Below are positions 51,612 through 60,291 of a DNA stretch of 64,000 nt, piece after piece. The number at the start of each line of letters is the position of its first letter. Position 1 is the first letter of the stretch. Below the pieces are notes generated by a model, which did not search any database, was not told where the DNA came from, and saw only the letters and a program-made list of their open reading frames with translations. This DNA comes from Aedoeadaptatus urinae (GTDB taxonomy: Bacteria > Bacillota > Clostridia > Tissierellales > Peptoniphilaceae), in assembly GCF_900155585.1 (NCBI RefSeq), contig NZ_LT707418.1:248001-312000 (forward strand). Direction: 5' to 3'. The translations under genes and the position numbers were made by a program.

Positions 51612-52658
51612 CTACATGGTGTAAATAATTGCCCGAATCTTGATGTCATCGGTTTTTAAGTATAAGGGCACCCGCTTTTCGATTCCCCGCTCCATGGCAG
51701 CCATAATATTTTCGTAGCCCAGAGCCGCCGCCTTTTTTATGGCCTGATCGGCGGTCTTTTCCTTTTCAACGGCTTCCATATCCGCCACAGTCGCTCCCGC
51801 CTTGGCCATGTAATAGGCGATGGCCTCCATTCGCCCGTCGGCTACGGCGGAGTGAGTTTGGAAAATGCCGATGGCCACCTTCGCCATTTTGCCGATATGG
51901 CCCATTAAGGTGATTTCGCGAAAACCAAGATCCCTGGCGAGGCACAGGGCGTCGCCGAAGTAATTGGACACCTTCACCACGGCCCCTTCCAGACCCAGTG
52001 CCGCGGCCCGCTCCTCGCCGTAATTGCCCGGCGTTAAAATCACGGCATCGGCACCTGTTCTTCTCAGCTTTTTTAATTCCAGATCGATGGTGGCCACATA
52101 AGCGCTTTTGCTCATGGGCACGACGAGGCCCGAGGTCCCTAAGATGGACAGGCCGCCGACGATGCCCAGGCGGGGATTGAAGGTCTTTTTCGCCAGTTCC
52201 TCCCCTTCTGGGATGTCGATTCGAATGGCGATGCCCTCTCCCATATGCTCCTTCAGCAGTTTTTCGATCTCCCGCCGGGGCACGGGATTCACGGCGAGCT
52301 CTCCGGCTTTTCCCATAAGCCCGTCTTCCGTAAAGGTGCCGACGCCGATGCCCTTTTCCCAAACGACGCTACCCGTGTCGGTCTTTGTTATAGTGACGAA
52401 GATTTCCATGCCGTTTGTAATGTCGGGATCGTCACCGCTGTCCTTGATGACGCTATAGGTGGCTACACTCTCGCTCCGCATCCGCTCGCATACGTCGATG
52501 GTGAGCACATCCCCCGCCGGCACCGTCACCTGAACGGCGTGGATGGCCTCCCTCGATTCCAATGCCTCGATCGCCGCCTTCGCCGCCGCCACGACACAGG
52601 TTCCTGTGGTAAAGCCCAAACGCATATGTTTTCCGTCGACGACGGTGGTCCTCTTCAT
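51612..52658 (-). CDS. cbiD: Cobalt-precorrin-5B C1-methyltransferase
   Basis: 348 aa, family-specific methyltransferase of the anaerobic route. LGFTTGTCVVAAAKAAIEAL, VIKDSGDDPDITNGMEIFV, INPVPR-type VNPVPRREIEKLL, LSILGTSGLVVPMSKSAY and LMGHIGKMAKVAIGIFQTH are all CbiD landmarks. 4-base overlap with cbiC. No C-terminal fusion. Confidence 0.96.
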   Translation of the reverse strand: MKRTTVVDGKHMRLGFTTGTCVVAAAKAAIEALESREAIHAVQVTVPAGDVLTIDVCERMRSESVATYSVIKDSGDDPDITNGMEIFVTITKTDTGSVVWEKGIGVGTFTEDGLMGKAGELAVNPVPRREIEKLLKEHMGEGIAIRIDIPEGEELAKKTFNPRLGIVGGLSILGTSGLVVPMSKSAYVATIDLELKKLRRTGADAVILTPGNYGEERAAALGLEGAVVKVSNYFGDALCLARDLGFREITLMGHIGKMAKVAIGIFQTHSAVADGRMEAIAYYMAKAGATVADMEAVEKEKTADQAIKKAAALGYENIMAAMERGIEKRVPLYLKTDDIKIRAIIYTM

Positions 52659-53275
52659 CGCCTGTAGTCCTCGTATAGAATGGCGTTAAAGACGGAGGCC
52701 GCCACATTGCTGCCGCCCTTGGTACCTATGGTGCGAATATAGGGCACGGCATATTCCGCCACCTTATCCTTCGATTCCGCTGCGCCGACGAAGCCCACGG
52801 GAACGGCGATAATAAATTTCGGATCCGCCTTCCCTTCGTCGACGAGCTCCAAGAGGCGAAATAGAGCGGTGGGGGCGTTGCCTATAATAAATCCCTCGCA
52901 GCCCATGGATACGGCTTCTTCCATGGCTACGATGGAGCGAGTGGTCTTTCGCTCGGCGGCGATCTTCGCCACCTCCTCATCGGAGATCAGGGTGATGAGC
53001 TCCACCCCAGACGCCGCCAGGGCTTTCTTATTAATGCCCGCCCGCACCATATTCGTATCCGTATATACCTTGCCGCCGCTCTTTACCACGGCACGGGCCG
53101 CCGCCATAAAATCCTCGTGGATGTCGATAATGTGGCGGTACTCCACGTCGCCGGTGGTGTGAATCATGCGGCGCACCACGGGCAGCTCGTCGGCCTTAAA
53201 GTCCACGTCGCCCAGGTATTCGTCGATGATGTCCATGGAAGTATTTTCAATGGACATGGGCTTTTTTTCATACAT
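52655..53275 (-). CDS. cbiC: Cobalt-precorrin-8 methylmutase
   Basis: 206 aa isomerase moving the C11 methyl group to C12. Catalytic histidine in VVRRMIHTTGDVEY, VYTDTNMVRAGINK, EGFIIGNAPTALFRLLEL and IAVPVGFVGAAESK are conserved. The start MYEKKPMS (53273-53275) is 8 bases from AGGAG; a TTG 6 codons earlier contains that site. Overlaps cobD by 8 bases. Confidence 0.95.
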   Translation of the reverse strand: MYEKKPMSIENTSMDIIDEYLGDVDFKADELPVVRRMIHTTGDVEYRHIIDIHEDFMAAARAVVKSGGKVYTDTNMVRAGINKKALAASGVELITLISDEEVAKIAAERKTTRSIVAMEEAVSMGCEGFIIGNAPTALFRLLELVDEGKADPKFIIAVPVGFVGAAESKDKVAEYAVPYIRTIGTKGGSNVAASVFNAILYEDYRR

Positions 53276-54320
53276 GGCGGTAGCTCCTTTCAAATTGAAT
53301 CCACAGCTTTCGAAATTCTGCGTTAGCTTTTTCGTCGCGAACGGCCATGCGGAAGTACTCGTCCTTCAGCGGCTCCTCGGAAAAAGTCCTGAGCAATATC
53401 CCTTCCCTTAAAAAATAATCGAAACAGGCCTCGGCGCTGGCGCCCTTTAAGCGAATCAAAAGAAAGTTCGCCTCTGTCGGGAGGGCTTCGGCGATTTCCG
53501 ATTCCTCGAAAAGTTTAAAAAGCTTCCTGCGCTCTTGTTCGACAAAGTCGCGGGATTTCTCCATATAATCGTCGCAATCCTTTAAATGAATGCCGCAGGC
53601 CTCGGCCACGGCGTTCACCGACCAGGGCAGCTGACGCTTTAAGAAGCGGTCCCTGAGGCCGTCGTTCATGATCGCCCAGCCCAAGCGCAGGCCCGGCAAG
53701 GCGTGGCTCTTCGTGGCTCCGCGAACGGTGATCTGCTTCGGGCGATGTAGCCCCGCCCTTTGCGCCTCTTCCCCGCCCCGTACAAATGGCAGAAAGGTTT
53801 CATCGGCGAGCAAATAGCCGCCTCGTGCGATGCAGGCTTCGTAAATTTTTTCCACCTCGCCACCGGGCAAAGAATAGCCCGTGGGATTGTGGGGATTGGT
53901 GATGATCACGAGAGCCCCCTCCGGAATGTGGGCGATAAAATCATCCACATTCAGCCGAAAGGGTCTACCCATAGGATAAGTGACGATTTCTCTTCCAAGG
54001 TCCTTTGCAATGCTTTCGTATTCGCCAAAAGCCGGCGTGGGCAAATAAATCTTCTCGAAAAGGGAAATACAGATGCCGATGATTTCCATGGCGCCGTTTC
54101 CCACGACGAGCCGATCCGAATCCACGCCGATCCAATCGCCCAGCGCCTGCCTCAGATCCCGATAAAAGCGATCCGGATAGCGATGGACGCCCTCAAGGCC
54201 TCTAGCCATGGCTTCCTTTAAATTTTCGGGCACGCCTAAAGGATTAATATTGGCGCTGAAATCCACTAGAGGATGCGCACTCTTCCCTTGGTATGTTTTT
54301 GTATCGCCGCCGTGTTCCAA
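53268..54320 (-). CDS. cobD: L-threonine-O-3-phosphate decarboxylase
   Basis: 350 aa PLP enzyme (fold type I) producing (R)-1-amino-2-propanol phosphate for the corrin side arm. LEHGGDTKTYQGKSAHPLVDFSANINPLG (in outline), VGNGAMEIIGICISLF, ITNPHNPTGY and the PLP lysine in VRGATKSHALPGLRLGW. The likely start is TTG at 54318-54320, 6 bases after AGGAG and matching the family N-terminus; no in-frame ATG is near. This makes a 55-base overlap with cbiL, the largest in the operon. Histidinol-phosphate aminotransferase is a related family, but context favours CobD. Confidence 0.9.
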   Translation of the reverse strand: MEHGGDTKTYQGKSAHPLVDFSANINPLGVPENLKEAMARGLEGVHRYPDRFYRDLRQALGDWIGVDSDRLVVGNGAMEIIGICISLFEKIYLPTPAFGEYESIAKDLGREIVTYPMGRPFRLNVDDFIAHIPEGALVIITNPHNPTGYSLPGGEVEKIYEACIARGGYLLADETFLPFVRGGEEAQRAGLHRPKQITVRGATKSHALPGLRLGWAIMNDGLRDRFLKRQLPWSVNAVAEACGIHLKDCDDYMEKSRDFVEQERRKLFKLFEESEIAEALPTEANFLLIRLKGASAEACFDYFLREGILLRTFSEEPLKDEYFRMAVRDEKANAEFRKLWIQFERSYRHV

Positions 54321-54967
54321 GGCCGTCTCCTTCCGATGATCATGCTCATGTAATGCTTCCTGCCGGCGAAGCGATCGGCATCCCTCGACGCCGCCCACTG
54401 ATCCGTCTCGATCTCTTCCAAATAGAGCAGGTGAAAGCCCGCTTCCATTAGGCGATGGGCGCTTTCCTCCGCCCGGGTGGTCTTTAAGAGAGCGATGGTA
54501 TCCACCGAGGGAATCACCTCGTCTAAATGATCCGTCAAGAGAAAGGACTCGCCCTTTCGCGTCAGGCTTTCCACCACGCCGTTGATCCCCGCGAGAAAGG
54601 CGGGGATCCCGGGCACCAGCTCCGTTTCGAAATCACTCGCATCTCCCGCCGCCAGGACTTCGATCAAAGTGGCGTAGACGGTGCCGTCGCCTAAGGTCAA
54701 GAGGCAGCTCAGCTCCCCTTCCTTCGTCACCTCATCGATCTCATCAAAGGCTTTTTTGTAGCGGGCGGCCGTGACCTCGGTCATGGGAAAGTCGAGGAAG
54801 ATGACCTTGTCTTTATCCACCACGTCCTTCACCGTATCGTAGGCCCGTGACTTTCCCTTGTTCAGGGGAATGAAAATGTGATCCGCTTTCCGTAAATAAC
54901 GCAGAGCACGCAGGGTTAAAAGATCCTCCGCGCCGGGGCCCACGCCGATACCCACTAGCTTTCGCAT
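54266..54967 (-). CDS. cbiL: Cobalt-factor II / precorrin-2 C20-methyltransferase
   Basis: 233 aa tetrapyrrole methylase. MRKLVGIGVGPGAEDLLTLRAL, HIFIPLNKGKSRAYD, LTLGDGTVYATLIEVL and LVPGIPAFLAGI are typical of CbiL/CobI. First ring methylation after cobalt insertion. Overlaps cbiK by 13 bases upstream and cobD by 55 downstream. Confidence 0.94.
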   Translation of the reverse strand: MRKLVGIGVGPGAEDLLTLRALRYLRKADHIFIPLNKGKSRAYDTVKDVVDKDKVIFLDFPMTEVTAARYKKAFDEIDEVTKEGELSCLLTLGDGTVYATLIEVLAAGDASDFETELVPGIPAFLAGINGVVESLTRKGESFLLTDHLDEVIPSVDTIALLKTTRAEESAHRLMEAGFHLLYLEEIETDQWAASRDADRFAGRKHYMSMIIGRRRPWNTAAIQKHTKGRVRIL

Positions 54968-55710
54968 GCTTCCTCCAAATGGCGGCGTAGCTTTTCCACG
55001 TACATCGGCCGCACGAAATCCCAGCTGCCCATGCCGCCGGCGACGGGGCTCACGGATAATCCAGCTGCTTCATAGCGCAGCTTCACGGAATCTTCGTCGC
55101 CGAAAATATCGTTTTTCGCGTGATCCCCGGCGAGAAGAAGGAGAGGCGCCAGTTGAATATTTTTGTAGCCTCTCTCCTTCATAAAGGCCAGGGGTTCCCC
55201 GTCGTCGACGGAGCCCTCGAGGGTACAGACGCGGTGAGGCAAATTCTTTTCTTCGAAAATGCGGTTCAGCTCGTCGTAATATCTATCCGCCGACCTGTAG
55301 CTCCCGTGGCCAACAAAAACCGTAGGCGCTTTGAAGCGGCGTTCCACCTCTTCCGCAAAGTGCAGTAAATCCTTTTCGTCGTGGAAGAGGGCTTCCCCCA
55401 CCCTCACGCCCCGGCTTTTTAACTCGGCAAGCTTTTCGTATTCAAGGCCCTCGATGACGTGAAGGGGCTGAATGAAAATATCCTCCGCCTTAAAGCCCTC
55501 GTCGATAAAAGCATCCACGGCTTCCACTTCATTAAGATAGCGGGTGCCGGTCTGCTTTTCGTAGCGATTGATAACCATACGGGAAGTAAAGGCCACGCGG
55601 GTGGGAATTCCCTCGGCCAACTTTTTTAAATCCGCGACAACGGGATCCAAGTCCCGCCTCAGAGCGTCTTCGTGAGTGGAACCAAAGGTTGCGATAATCA
55701 ATGCTTTCAT
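54955..55710 (-). CDS. cbiK: Sirohydrochlorin cobaltochelatase CbiK
   Basis: 251 aa class II chelatase inserting Co2+ into sirohydrochlorin, the entry step of the anaerobic pathway. ATFGSTHEDALRRDLDPV near the start, the metal-binding histidines in FVGHGSYRSADRYYDEL and LLLAGDHAKNDIFGDE. Start MKALIIATFG (55708-55710) with AGGAGG 4-5 bases away; a frame 22 codons longer overlaps cbiB. No signal peptide, so cytoplasmic. Confidence 0.94.
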   Translation of the reverse strand: MKALIIATFGSTHEDALRRDLDPVVADLKKLAEGIPTRVAFTSRMVINRYEKQTGTRYLNEVEAVDAFIDEGFKAEDIFIQPLHVIEGLEYEKLAELKSRGVRVGEALFHDEKDLLHFAEEVERRFKAPTVFVGHGSYRSADRYYDELNRIFEEKNLPHRVCTLEGSVDDGEPLAFMKERGYKNIQLAPLLLLAGDHAKNDIFGDEDSVKLRYEAAGLSVSPVAGGMGSWDFVRPMYVEKLRRHLEEACES

Positions 55711-55718
55711 ATTCCCTC

Positions 55719-56636
55719 CTAAATCAAAAAATAGATAGCTGCGTAAATAAGCAGGTATAAAACCGTGCTTCGCCACATAAGCTTCGCGGCCCCGTCGATG
55801 GCACCGGGCTCCACCGGGCTTAGGGCTCGGCCGATGGTGGGCTTATAGACGTACTCGCCGAAGTAATTGTGGCCGCCGCCGAGCTCGATGCCCAAGGCCC
55901 CCGCTGCCGCCGCTTCACACCAGCCCGCATTGGGGCTCAAGTGGGCGCCGTGGAATTCCCACACCGTATGAAAGGCACGCTTCATAAGGGAAACGGAGCC
56001 CGCCGTCAAGCACATGAGCAGGGCCGTGAGACGAGCGGGAATCCAATTGGCCACATCGTCCAGCTTCGCCGCCCCGTAGCCCGCCAAGCGATAGGTATCG
56101 TTAAGGTAGCCCACCATGGAGTCCATGGTGTTGACCATCTTATAGGCCATGGCCCCGGCGGGACCGAAGAGGGCGCCGTAAAACAAGGGTGCGATAATGC
56201 CGTCGGAGGTATTTTCAGCCACGGTCTCCACCGTCGCCTTAATGATCTCCTCTTCACTTAAGGTTGCCGTGTCCCTGCCGACGATTCGCGACAGCTGCCT
56301 TCGCCCCTTCTCCAAAGAAAGGGCCAATGCTTTTTTCACGCCGTGAGCTTCCTTGTGCAGGGTCTTTGCCGCCAAGGCGGTGTAGAGAAGATAGATAGAC
56401 AGGACGGTTTTCACGGGGCCGCCGAACAGGCCGAGGAGGCCGCGAATCAAAAGATAAGTCGCCGCCGTATTAAATAAAGCGCAGGCGATGCCCAGAGGCT
56501 TTTTCCACCGCTCAGGCGCATGTAAAATGCCTCGGTATTCCCCGGCGATAATCTTTCCCATGCCCACCACGGGATGGGGCAGCCACATCGGGTCTGCAAG
56601 CACTATATCTAGTGCAAATGCGATCAATAAATTCAT
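55719..56636 (-). CDS. cbiB: Adenosylcobinamide-phosphate synthase CbiB
   Basis: 305 aa membrane enzyme attaching aminopropanol (phosphate) to adenosylcobyric acid. DPMWLPHPVVGMGKII, VAENTSDGIIAPLFYGALFG, MVNTMDSMVGYLNDTYRLAG (in outline) and ALGIELGGGHNYFGEYVYK are conserved; five to six membrane segments. First gene of the cobalamin operon, with AAAGGA before ATG and a promoter in the 145-base divergent gap with pyc. Confidence 0.95.
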   Translation of the reverse strand: MNLLIAFALDIVLADPMWLPHPVVGMGKIIAGEYRGILHAPERWKKPLGIACALFNTAATYLLIRGLLGLFGGPVKTVLSIYLLYTALAAKTLHKEAHGVKKALALSLEKGRRQLSRIVGRDTATLSEEEIIKATVETVAENTSDGIIAPLFYGALFGPAGAMAYKMVNTMDSMVGYLNDTYRLAGYGAAKLDDVANWIPARLTALLMCLTAGSVSLMKRAFHTVWEFHGAHLSPNAGWCEAAAAGALGIELGGGHNYFGEYVYKPTIGRALSPVEPGAIDGAAKLMWRSTVLYLLIYAAIYFLI

Positions 56637-56657
56637 GGCCTATCCTTTCTGTTGTCC

Positions 56658-56686
56658 AGTTTATCACGGCAATGAATTCGAGACAA
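56658..56686 (-). promoter_or_regulatory. Promoter of the cobalamin operon
   Basis: TTGTCT (56681-56686), 17-base spacer, TAAACT (56658-56663) on the minus strand, leaving a leader of only about 15 bases before cbiB. No room for a cobalamin riboswitch, and no B12-box-like sequence is seen in the gap. Confidence 0.68.
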
Positions 56687-56724
56687 TAGAGCCCCTTTCC
56701 CTTCTGTGAAATATAGATTAAGAA

Positions 56725-56754
56725 TTGGATATTTCCGTGGTAAAGGGATATAAT
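56725..56754 (+). promoter_or_regulatory. Promoter of pyc
   Basis: TTGGAT (56725-56730), 18-base spacer, TATAAT (56749-56754), about 28 bases before the pyc start; the RBS AGGAGG follows. Confidence 0.75.
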
Positions 56755-56781
56755 GGGTCTATTAGTATTAAGGAGGTCATT

Positions 56782-59700
56782 ATGGAGAAAAGAAAGTTTA
56801 AACGCATTCTCGTCGCCAACCGCGGCGAAATCGCCATTCGTATTTTCCGAGCCTGTCGTGAACTCGGCATTCGTTCCGTTGCTATATATTCAAAGGAAGA
56901 CAGCCTCTCTCTGTTCCGCACAAAGGCCGATGAATCTTATGAAATCGGCAAGGGAAAAAATCCCGTCGACGCCTATTTGGACATCGACGAAATTATTCAC
57001 CTGGCTAAGAACAAAGGGGTGGACGCCATTCACCCGGGCTACGGCTTTTTAGCAGAAAACCCCGACTTCGCTCAAAAGTGTGAAGAGGCGGGCATCGCCT
57101 TTATCGGCCCGAGACCGGAAACCATGCGCCAATTAGGCGACAAGATTTCCTCTAAAATCATCGCCAGAGAAGCCGGCGTACAAACCATTCCCGGCGTCGA
57201 CGATGCCATTCACTCCGATGAGGAAGCTCTGGAATTTGCCGAAGAAGCGGGCTATCCCGTCATGATTAAGGCGGCAGCCGGCGGCGGCGGTCGCGGCATG
57301 CGCGTCGTCAACAGTAAGGAAGAGCTTCTGGATCAATTCCACTCCGCCAAAAGCGAAGCGAAGAAAGCCTTCGGCAACGACTCCATGTTTATCGAAAAAT
57401 ATCTGGACCGCCCGAAACACATCGAGGTCCAAGTTTTAGGCGACGTCTACGGCAATGTGGTTCACCTTTTTGAACGCGACTGCTCCATTCAACGGCGCCA
57501 CCAAAAGGTCGTGGAATTTACGCCGGCTTTTTCCGTTCCCGAAGAGCTGCGTCAAGCCATTTGTAACGACGCCCTAAAGATTACGAAGAATTTGGGTTAC
57601 CGTTCCGCGGGCACCGTGGAATTTCTTGTAGACAGCGCGGGCAACCACTACTTCATCGAGGTCAATCCCCGGATCCAAGTTGAACACACCGTTACCGAAA
57701 TGGTCACGGGCATCGACATTATTCAGGCCCAAATCCAAATCGCCCAAGGCTACGCCCTGGCCGATGCGCCTATCGACATTCCCAATCAGGAATCTATTCA
57801 ACGCCGCGGCTTCTCCATTCAATGCCGCGTCACCACCGAAGACCCCCTCAATCACTTCGCACCGGATACGGGACAGATCACCCTGTACCGCTCCTCTTCC
57901 GGTTTCGGCGTGCGCTTAGACGGCGGCAACGGCTTCCAAGGCGCCGTTATCAGTCCCTACTACGACTCCCTCTTGGTTAAGGTCATTACCCAAGGCCGCA
58001 CCTGGGAAGACACGGTGAACAAATCCATCCGATCCCTTCGCGAATTAAAGGTCGGCGGTGTCAAAACCAATATTGGCTTTTTGCTCAATGTATTGAACAC
58101 GAAGGAATTCAGAGAAGGCACCTGCGACACGGGCTTTATCGGCGAACACCCGGAACTCTTCGACATTAACACCTCCACGGACAAAGAGCTCCGCGTCATG
58201 GAACACATCGGAGACATCGTGGTCAACAAAAATACCGACGCGAAAAAAACCTTCGACGTCCCTGTGGTGCCGGATTACAAAGAAGAAAGCTACAAGGGCT
58301 CGAAACAAATCTTCGACGAATTAGGCGCAAAGAAACTTTCCCAATGGATTTTAGATCAAGACCGCCTGCTCTTAACGGACACCACCATGCGGGATGCCCA
58401 CCAATCCCTAATGGCCACCCGTATGCGCACCGTCGACCTATTGAAGGTCGCCAAGGCCATGAACTACAACATTCGCGAAATCTTCAGTATGGAAATGTGG
58501 GGCGGCGCCACCTTCGACGTGGCCTATCGCTTCCTCCACGAGGATCCCTGGGAAAGGCTGGACCTTTTAAGAGCGGCCATGCCTAATCTCCTCACACAAA
58601 TGTTGGTTCGCGGCAACAACACCGTGGGGTACAAAAACTATCCCGACAATGTCGTTAAGAAATTCATTAAAGAATCGGCGGAAGGCGGCATCGACCTGTT
58701 CCGCATCTTCGACTCCCTGAACTGGATCGAAGGCATGCGCCTCGCCATCGACGAAACCATTGCCAACGGAAAAATCGCCGAAGGGACTATGTGCTACACC
58801 GGCGACATCTTAGACGAAAAACGGGACAAGTACAGCCTCGAATACTACGTCAAACTGGCAAAACAATTGGAAGATGTGGGCTGCCACATTATCGGCATCA
58901 AGGACATGAGCGGCCTCTTGAAGCCCTACGCCGCCAACAAGCTGGTGCGCGCACTGAAAAACGAAGTCTCCGTCCCTATTCATCTTCACACCCACGACAC
59001 CACGGGCAACGGCGTCGCCACCGTCTTAATGGCCGCTGAAGCCGGCGTAGACATTGCCGATACGGCCATTAACTCCATGAGCGGGCTCACCTCGCAACCG
59101 GCCTTAAACTCCGTCGTAGCGGCTCTGGAAAACACCTCCAGAAGCACGGGCATCGACTTGGATGCCATCGACCAAATCTCCGCCTACTGGGCAGCCGTTC
59201 GTCCCGTATACGAGCAATTCGAATCGGATCTGAAGAGCGGCACCACGGAAATTTACAAATACGAAATTCCCGGCGGCCAATACTCCAACTTGAAACCGCA
59301 AGTCGAAAGCTTCGGCTTGGGCCACAAGTTCAAGGAAGTTAAGGAAATGTACAAAGACGTCAACCAAATGGTCGGCGACATTATTAAAGTAACCCCTTCC
59401 TCGAAAATGGTCGGCGACATGTCCATCTTTATGGTTCAAAACGATTTGACCCCCGAAAATATTTTCGAAAAGGGCGCGAACCTGGACTACCCGGACTCCG
59501 TCGTCACCTACTTCAAGGGCATGATGGGCCAACCTTACGGCGGCTTCCCCGAAAAGCTGCAAAAAATCGTTCTGAAGGACGAAAAACCCATTACCGTTCG
59601 TCCGGGTATGCTACTGGATCCCGAAGATTACGAAGCGGACAGAGCCCACTTGAAGAAAATCATGGGCCACGAGCCCACAGAGCGCGACGTCACCAGCTAC

Positions 59701-60228
59701 TCCCTCTACCCCAAGGTATTTGACGAGTACGCCTCGAACTTCAGCAAGTACGATCAACTGTGGCGCATGGGCTCGGATATTTTCTTCCACGGTCTGCAAG
59801 AAGGCGAAACCGCCGAAGTCGCCGTAGGTGAAGGCAAGAACATGATCGTCACCTTGGTGGAAGTGGGCAAGCTGAAAGAAGACGGCAAGCGCACCCTGAC
59901 CTTCGAAATCAACGGCTCCAGACGCAGCGTCGACATTACGGACAACACCCGCCCCATGCACCATGCAACAGGCGGCAGTGCCACCATCATGGCCGACGAA
60001 AGCAATCCTTTGGAAGTCGGCGCCTCCATCCCCGGCACCGTAGCAAAGATCAACGTAGCCGTCGGCGACAAGGTCAAGGAATCGCAACCTCTTTTGGTTT
60101 TGGAAGCCATGAAAATGGAAACCAACATTATCTCCCCCATGGACGGCATTGTGGAACACATTTCCGTCAAAGAGGGCGACAGTGTGGAAAGCGGCCAATT
60201 GGTTCTCGAGTTAAAAGAAAAAGAATAA
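56782..60228 (+). CDS. pyc: Pyruvate carboxylase
   Basis: 1148 aa biotin enzyme making oxaloacetate from pyruvate, HCO3- and ATP. Biotin carboxylase domain (residues 1-455; ILVANRGEIAIRIFRACRELG in outline, AAAGGGGRGMRVV, VEFLVD, FIEVNPRIQVEHTVTE), carboxyltransferase barrel (about 530-800; TDTTMRDAHQSLMATRMRT, RIFDSLNW, HLHTHDTTGNG), allosteric linker, and a biotinyl domain near the end with the biotinylated lysine in LEAMKMET. Length equals B. subtilis PycA. The start ATG 56782-56784 has AAGGAGG; the frame extends 19 codons upstream over the promoter. Replenishes the TCA branch and feeds aspartate and glutamate synthesis. Confidence 0.98.
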   Translation: MEKRKFKRILVANRGEIAIRIFRACRELGIRSVAIYSKEDSLSLFRTKADESYEIGKGKNPVDAYLDIDEIIHLAKNKGVDAIHPGYGFLAENPDFAQKCEEAGIAFIGPRPETMRQLGDKISSKIIAREAGVQTIPGVDDAIHSDEEALEFAEEAGYPVMIKAAAGGGGRGMRVVNSKEELLDQFHSAKSEAKKAFGNDSMFIEKYLDRPKHIEVQVLGDVYGNVVHLFERDCSIQRRHQKVVEFTPAFSVPEELRQAICNDALKITKNLGYRSAGTVEFLVDSAGNHYFIEVNPRIQVEHTVTEMVTGIDIIQAQIQIAQGYALADAPIDIPNQESIQRRGFSIQCRVTTEDPLNHFAPDTGQITLYRSSSGFGVRLDGGNGFQGAVISPYYDSLLVKVITQGRTWEDTVNKSIRSLRELKVGGVKTNIGFLLNVLNTKEFREGTCDTGFIGEHPELFDINTSTDKELRVMEHIGDIVVNKNTDAKKTFDVPVVPDYKEESYKGSKQIFDELGAKKLSQWILDQDRLLLTDTTMRDAHQSLMATRMRTVDLLKVAKAMNYNIREIFSMEMWGGATFDVAYRFLHEDPWERLDLLRAAMPNLLTQMLVRGNNTVGYKNYPDNVVKKFIKESAEGGIDLFRIFDSLNWIEGMRLAIDETIANGKIAEGTMCYTGDILDEKRDKYSLEYYVKLAKQLEDVGCHIIGIKDMSGLLKPYAANKLVRALKNEVSVPIHLHTHDTTGNGVATVLMAAEAGVDIADTAINSMSGLTSQPALNSVVAALENTSRSTGIDLDAIDQISAYWAAVRPVYEQFESDLKSGTTEIYKYEIPGGQYSNLKPQVESFGLGHKFKEVKEMYKDVNQMVGDIIKVTPSSKMVGDMSIFMVQNDLTPENIFEKGANLDYPDSVVTYFKGMMGQPYGGFPEKLQKIVLKDEKPITVRPGMLLDPEDYEADRAHLKKIMGHEPTERDVTSYSLYPKVFDEYASNFSKYDQLWRMGSDIFFHGLQEGETAEVAVGEGKNMIVTLVEVGKLKEDGKRTLTFEINGSRRSVDITDNTRPMHHATGGSATIMADESNPLEVGASIPGTVAKINVAVGDKVKESQPLLVLEAMKMETNIISPMDGIVEHISVKEGDSVESGQLVLELKEKE

Positions 60229-60250
60229 TCTTTCAATTAGGCACACGCAA

Positions 60251-60286
60251 AAGCAGCGACACCATTCGGTATCGCTGCTTTTTTGT
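60251..60286 (+). terminator. Terminator of pyc
   Basis: AAGCAGCGA-C-ACC (60251-60263) pairs with GGT-A-TCGCTGCTT (60268-60280), one internal mismatch, then TTTTTTGTT. A short T run on the opposite strand may also end the histidine kinase transcript. Confidence 0.9.
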
Positions 60287-60291
60287 TGCAC

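Noticed and set aside
51766-52362. 198-codon Arg/Gly/His-rich frame on the minus strand within cbiD
   Set aside because: Out-of-frame reading of cbiD; extreme Arg/Gly content is typical of a shifted frame in GC-rich codons.
56637-56781. Possible cobalamin riboswitch in the cbiB-pyc gap
   Set aside because: The 145-base gap is filled by two promoters and two ribosome sites, and no B12-box-like sequence is seen on either strand.
59611-60198. 195-codon open frame on the minus strand inside pyc
   Set aside because: Antisense to the conserved carboxyltransferase/biotinyl region of pyruvate carboxylase; composition (His/Gly/Val/Asp) reflects the opposite strand.
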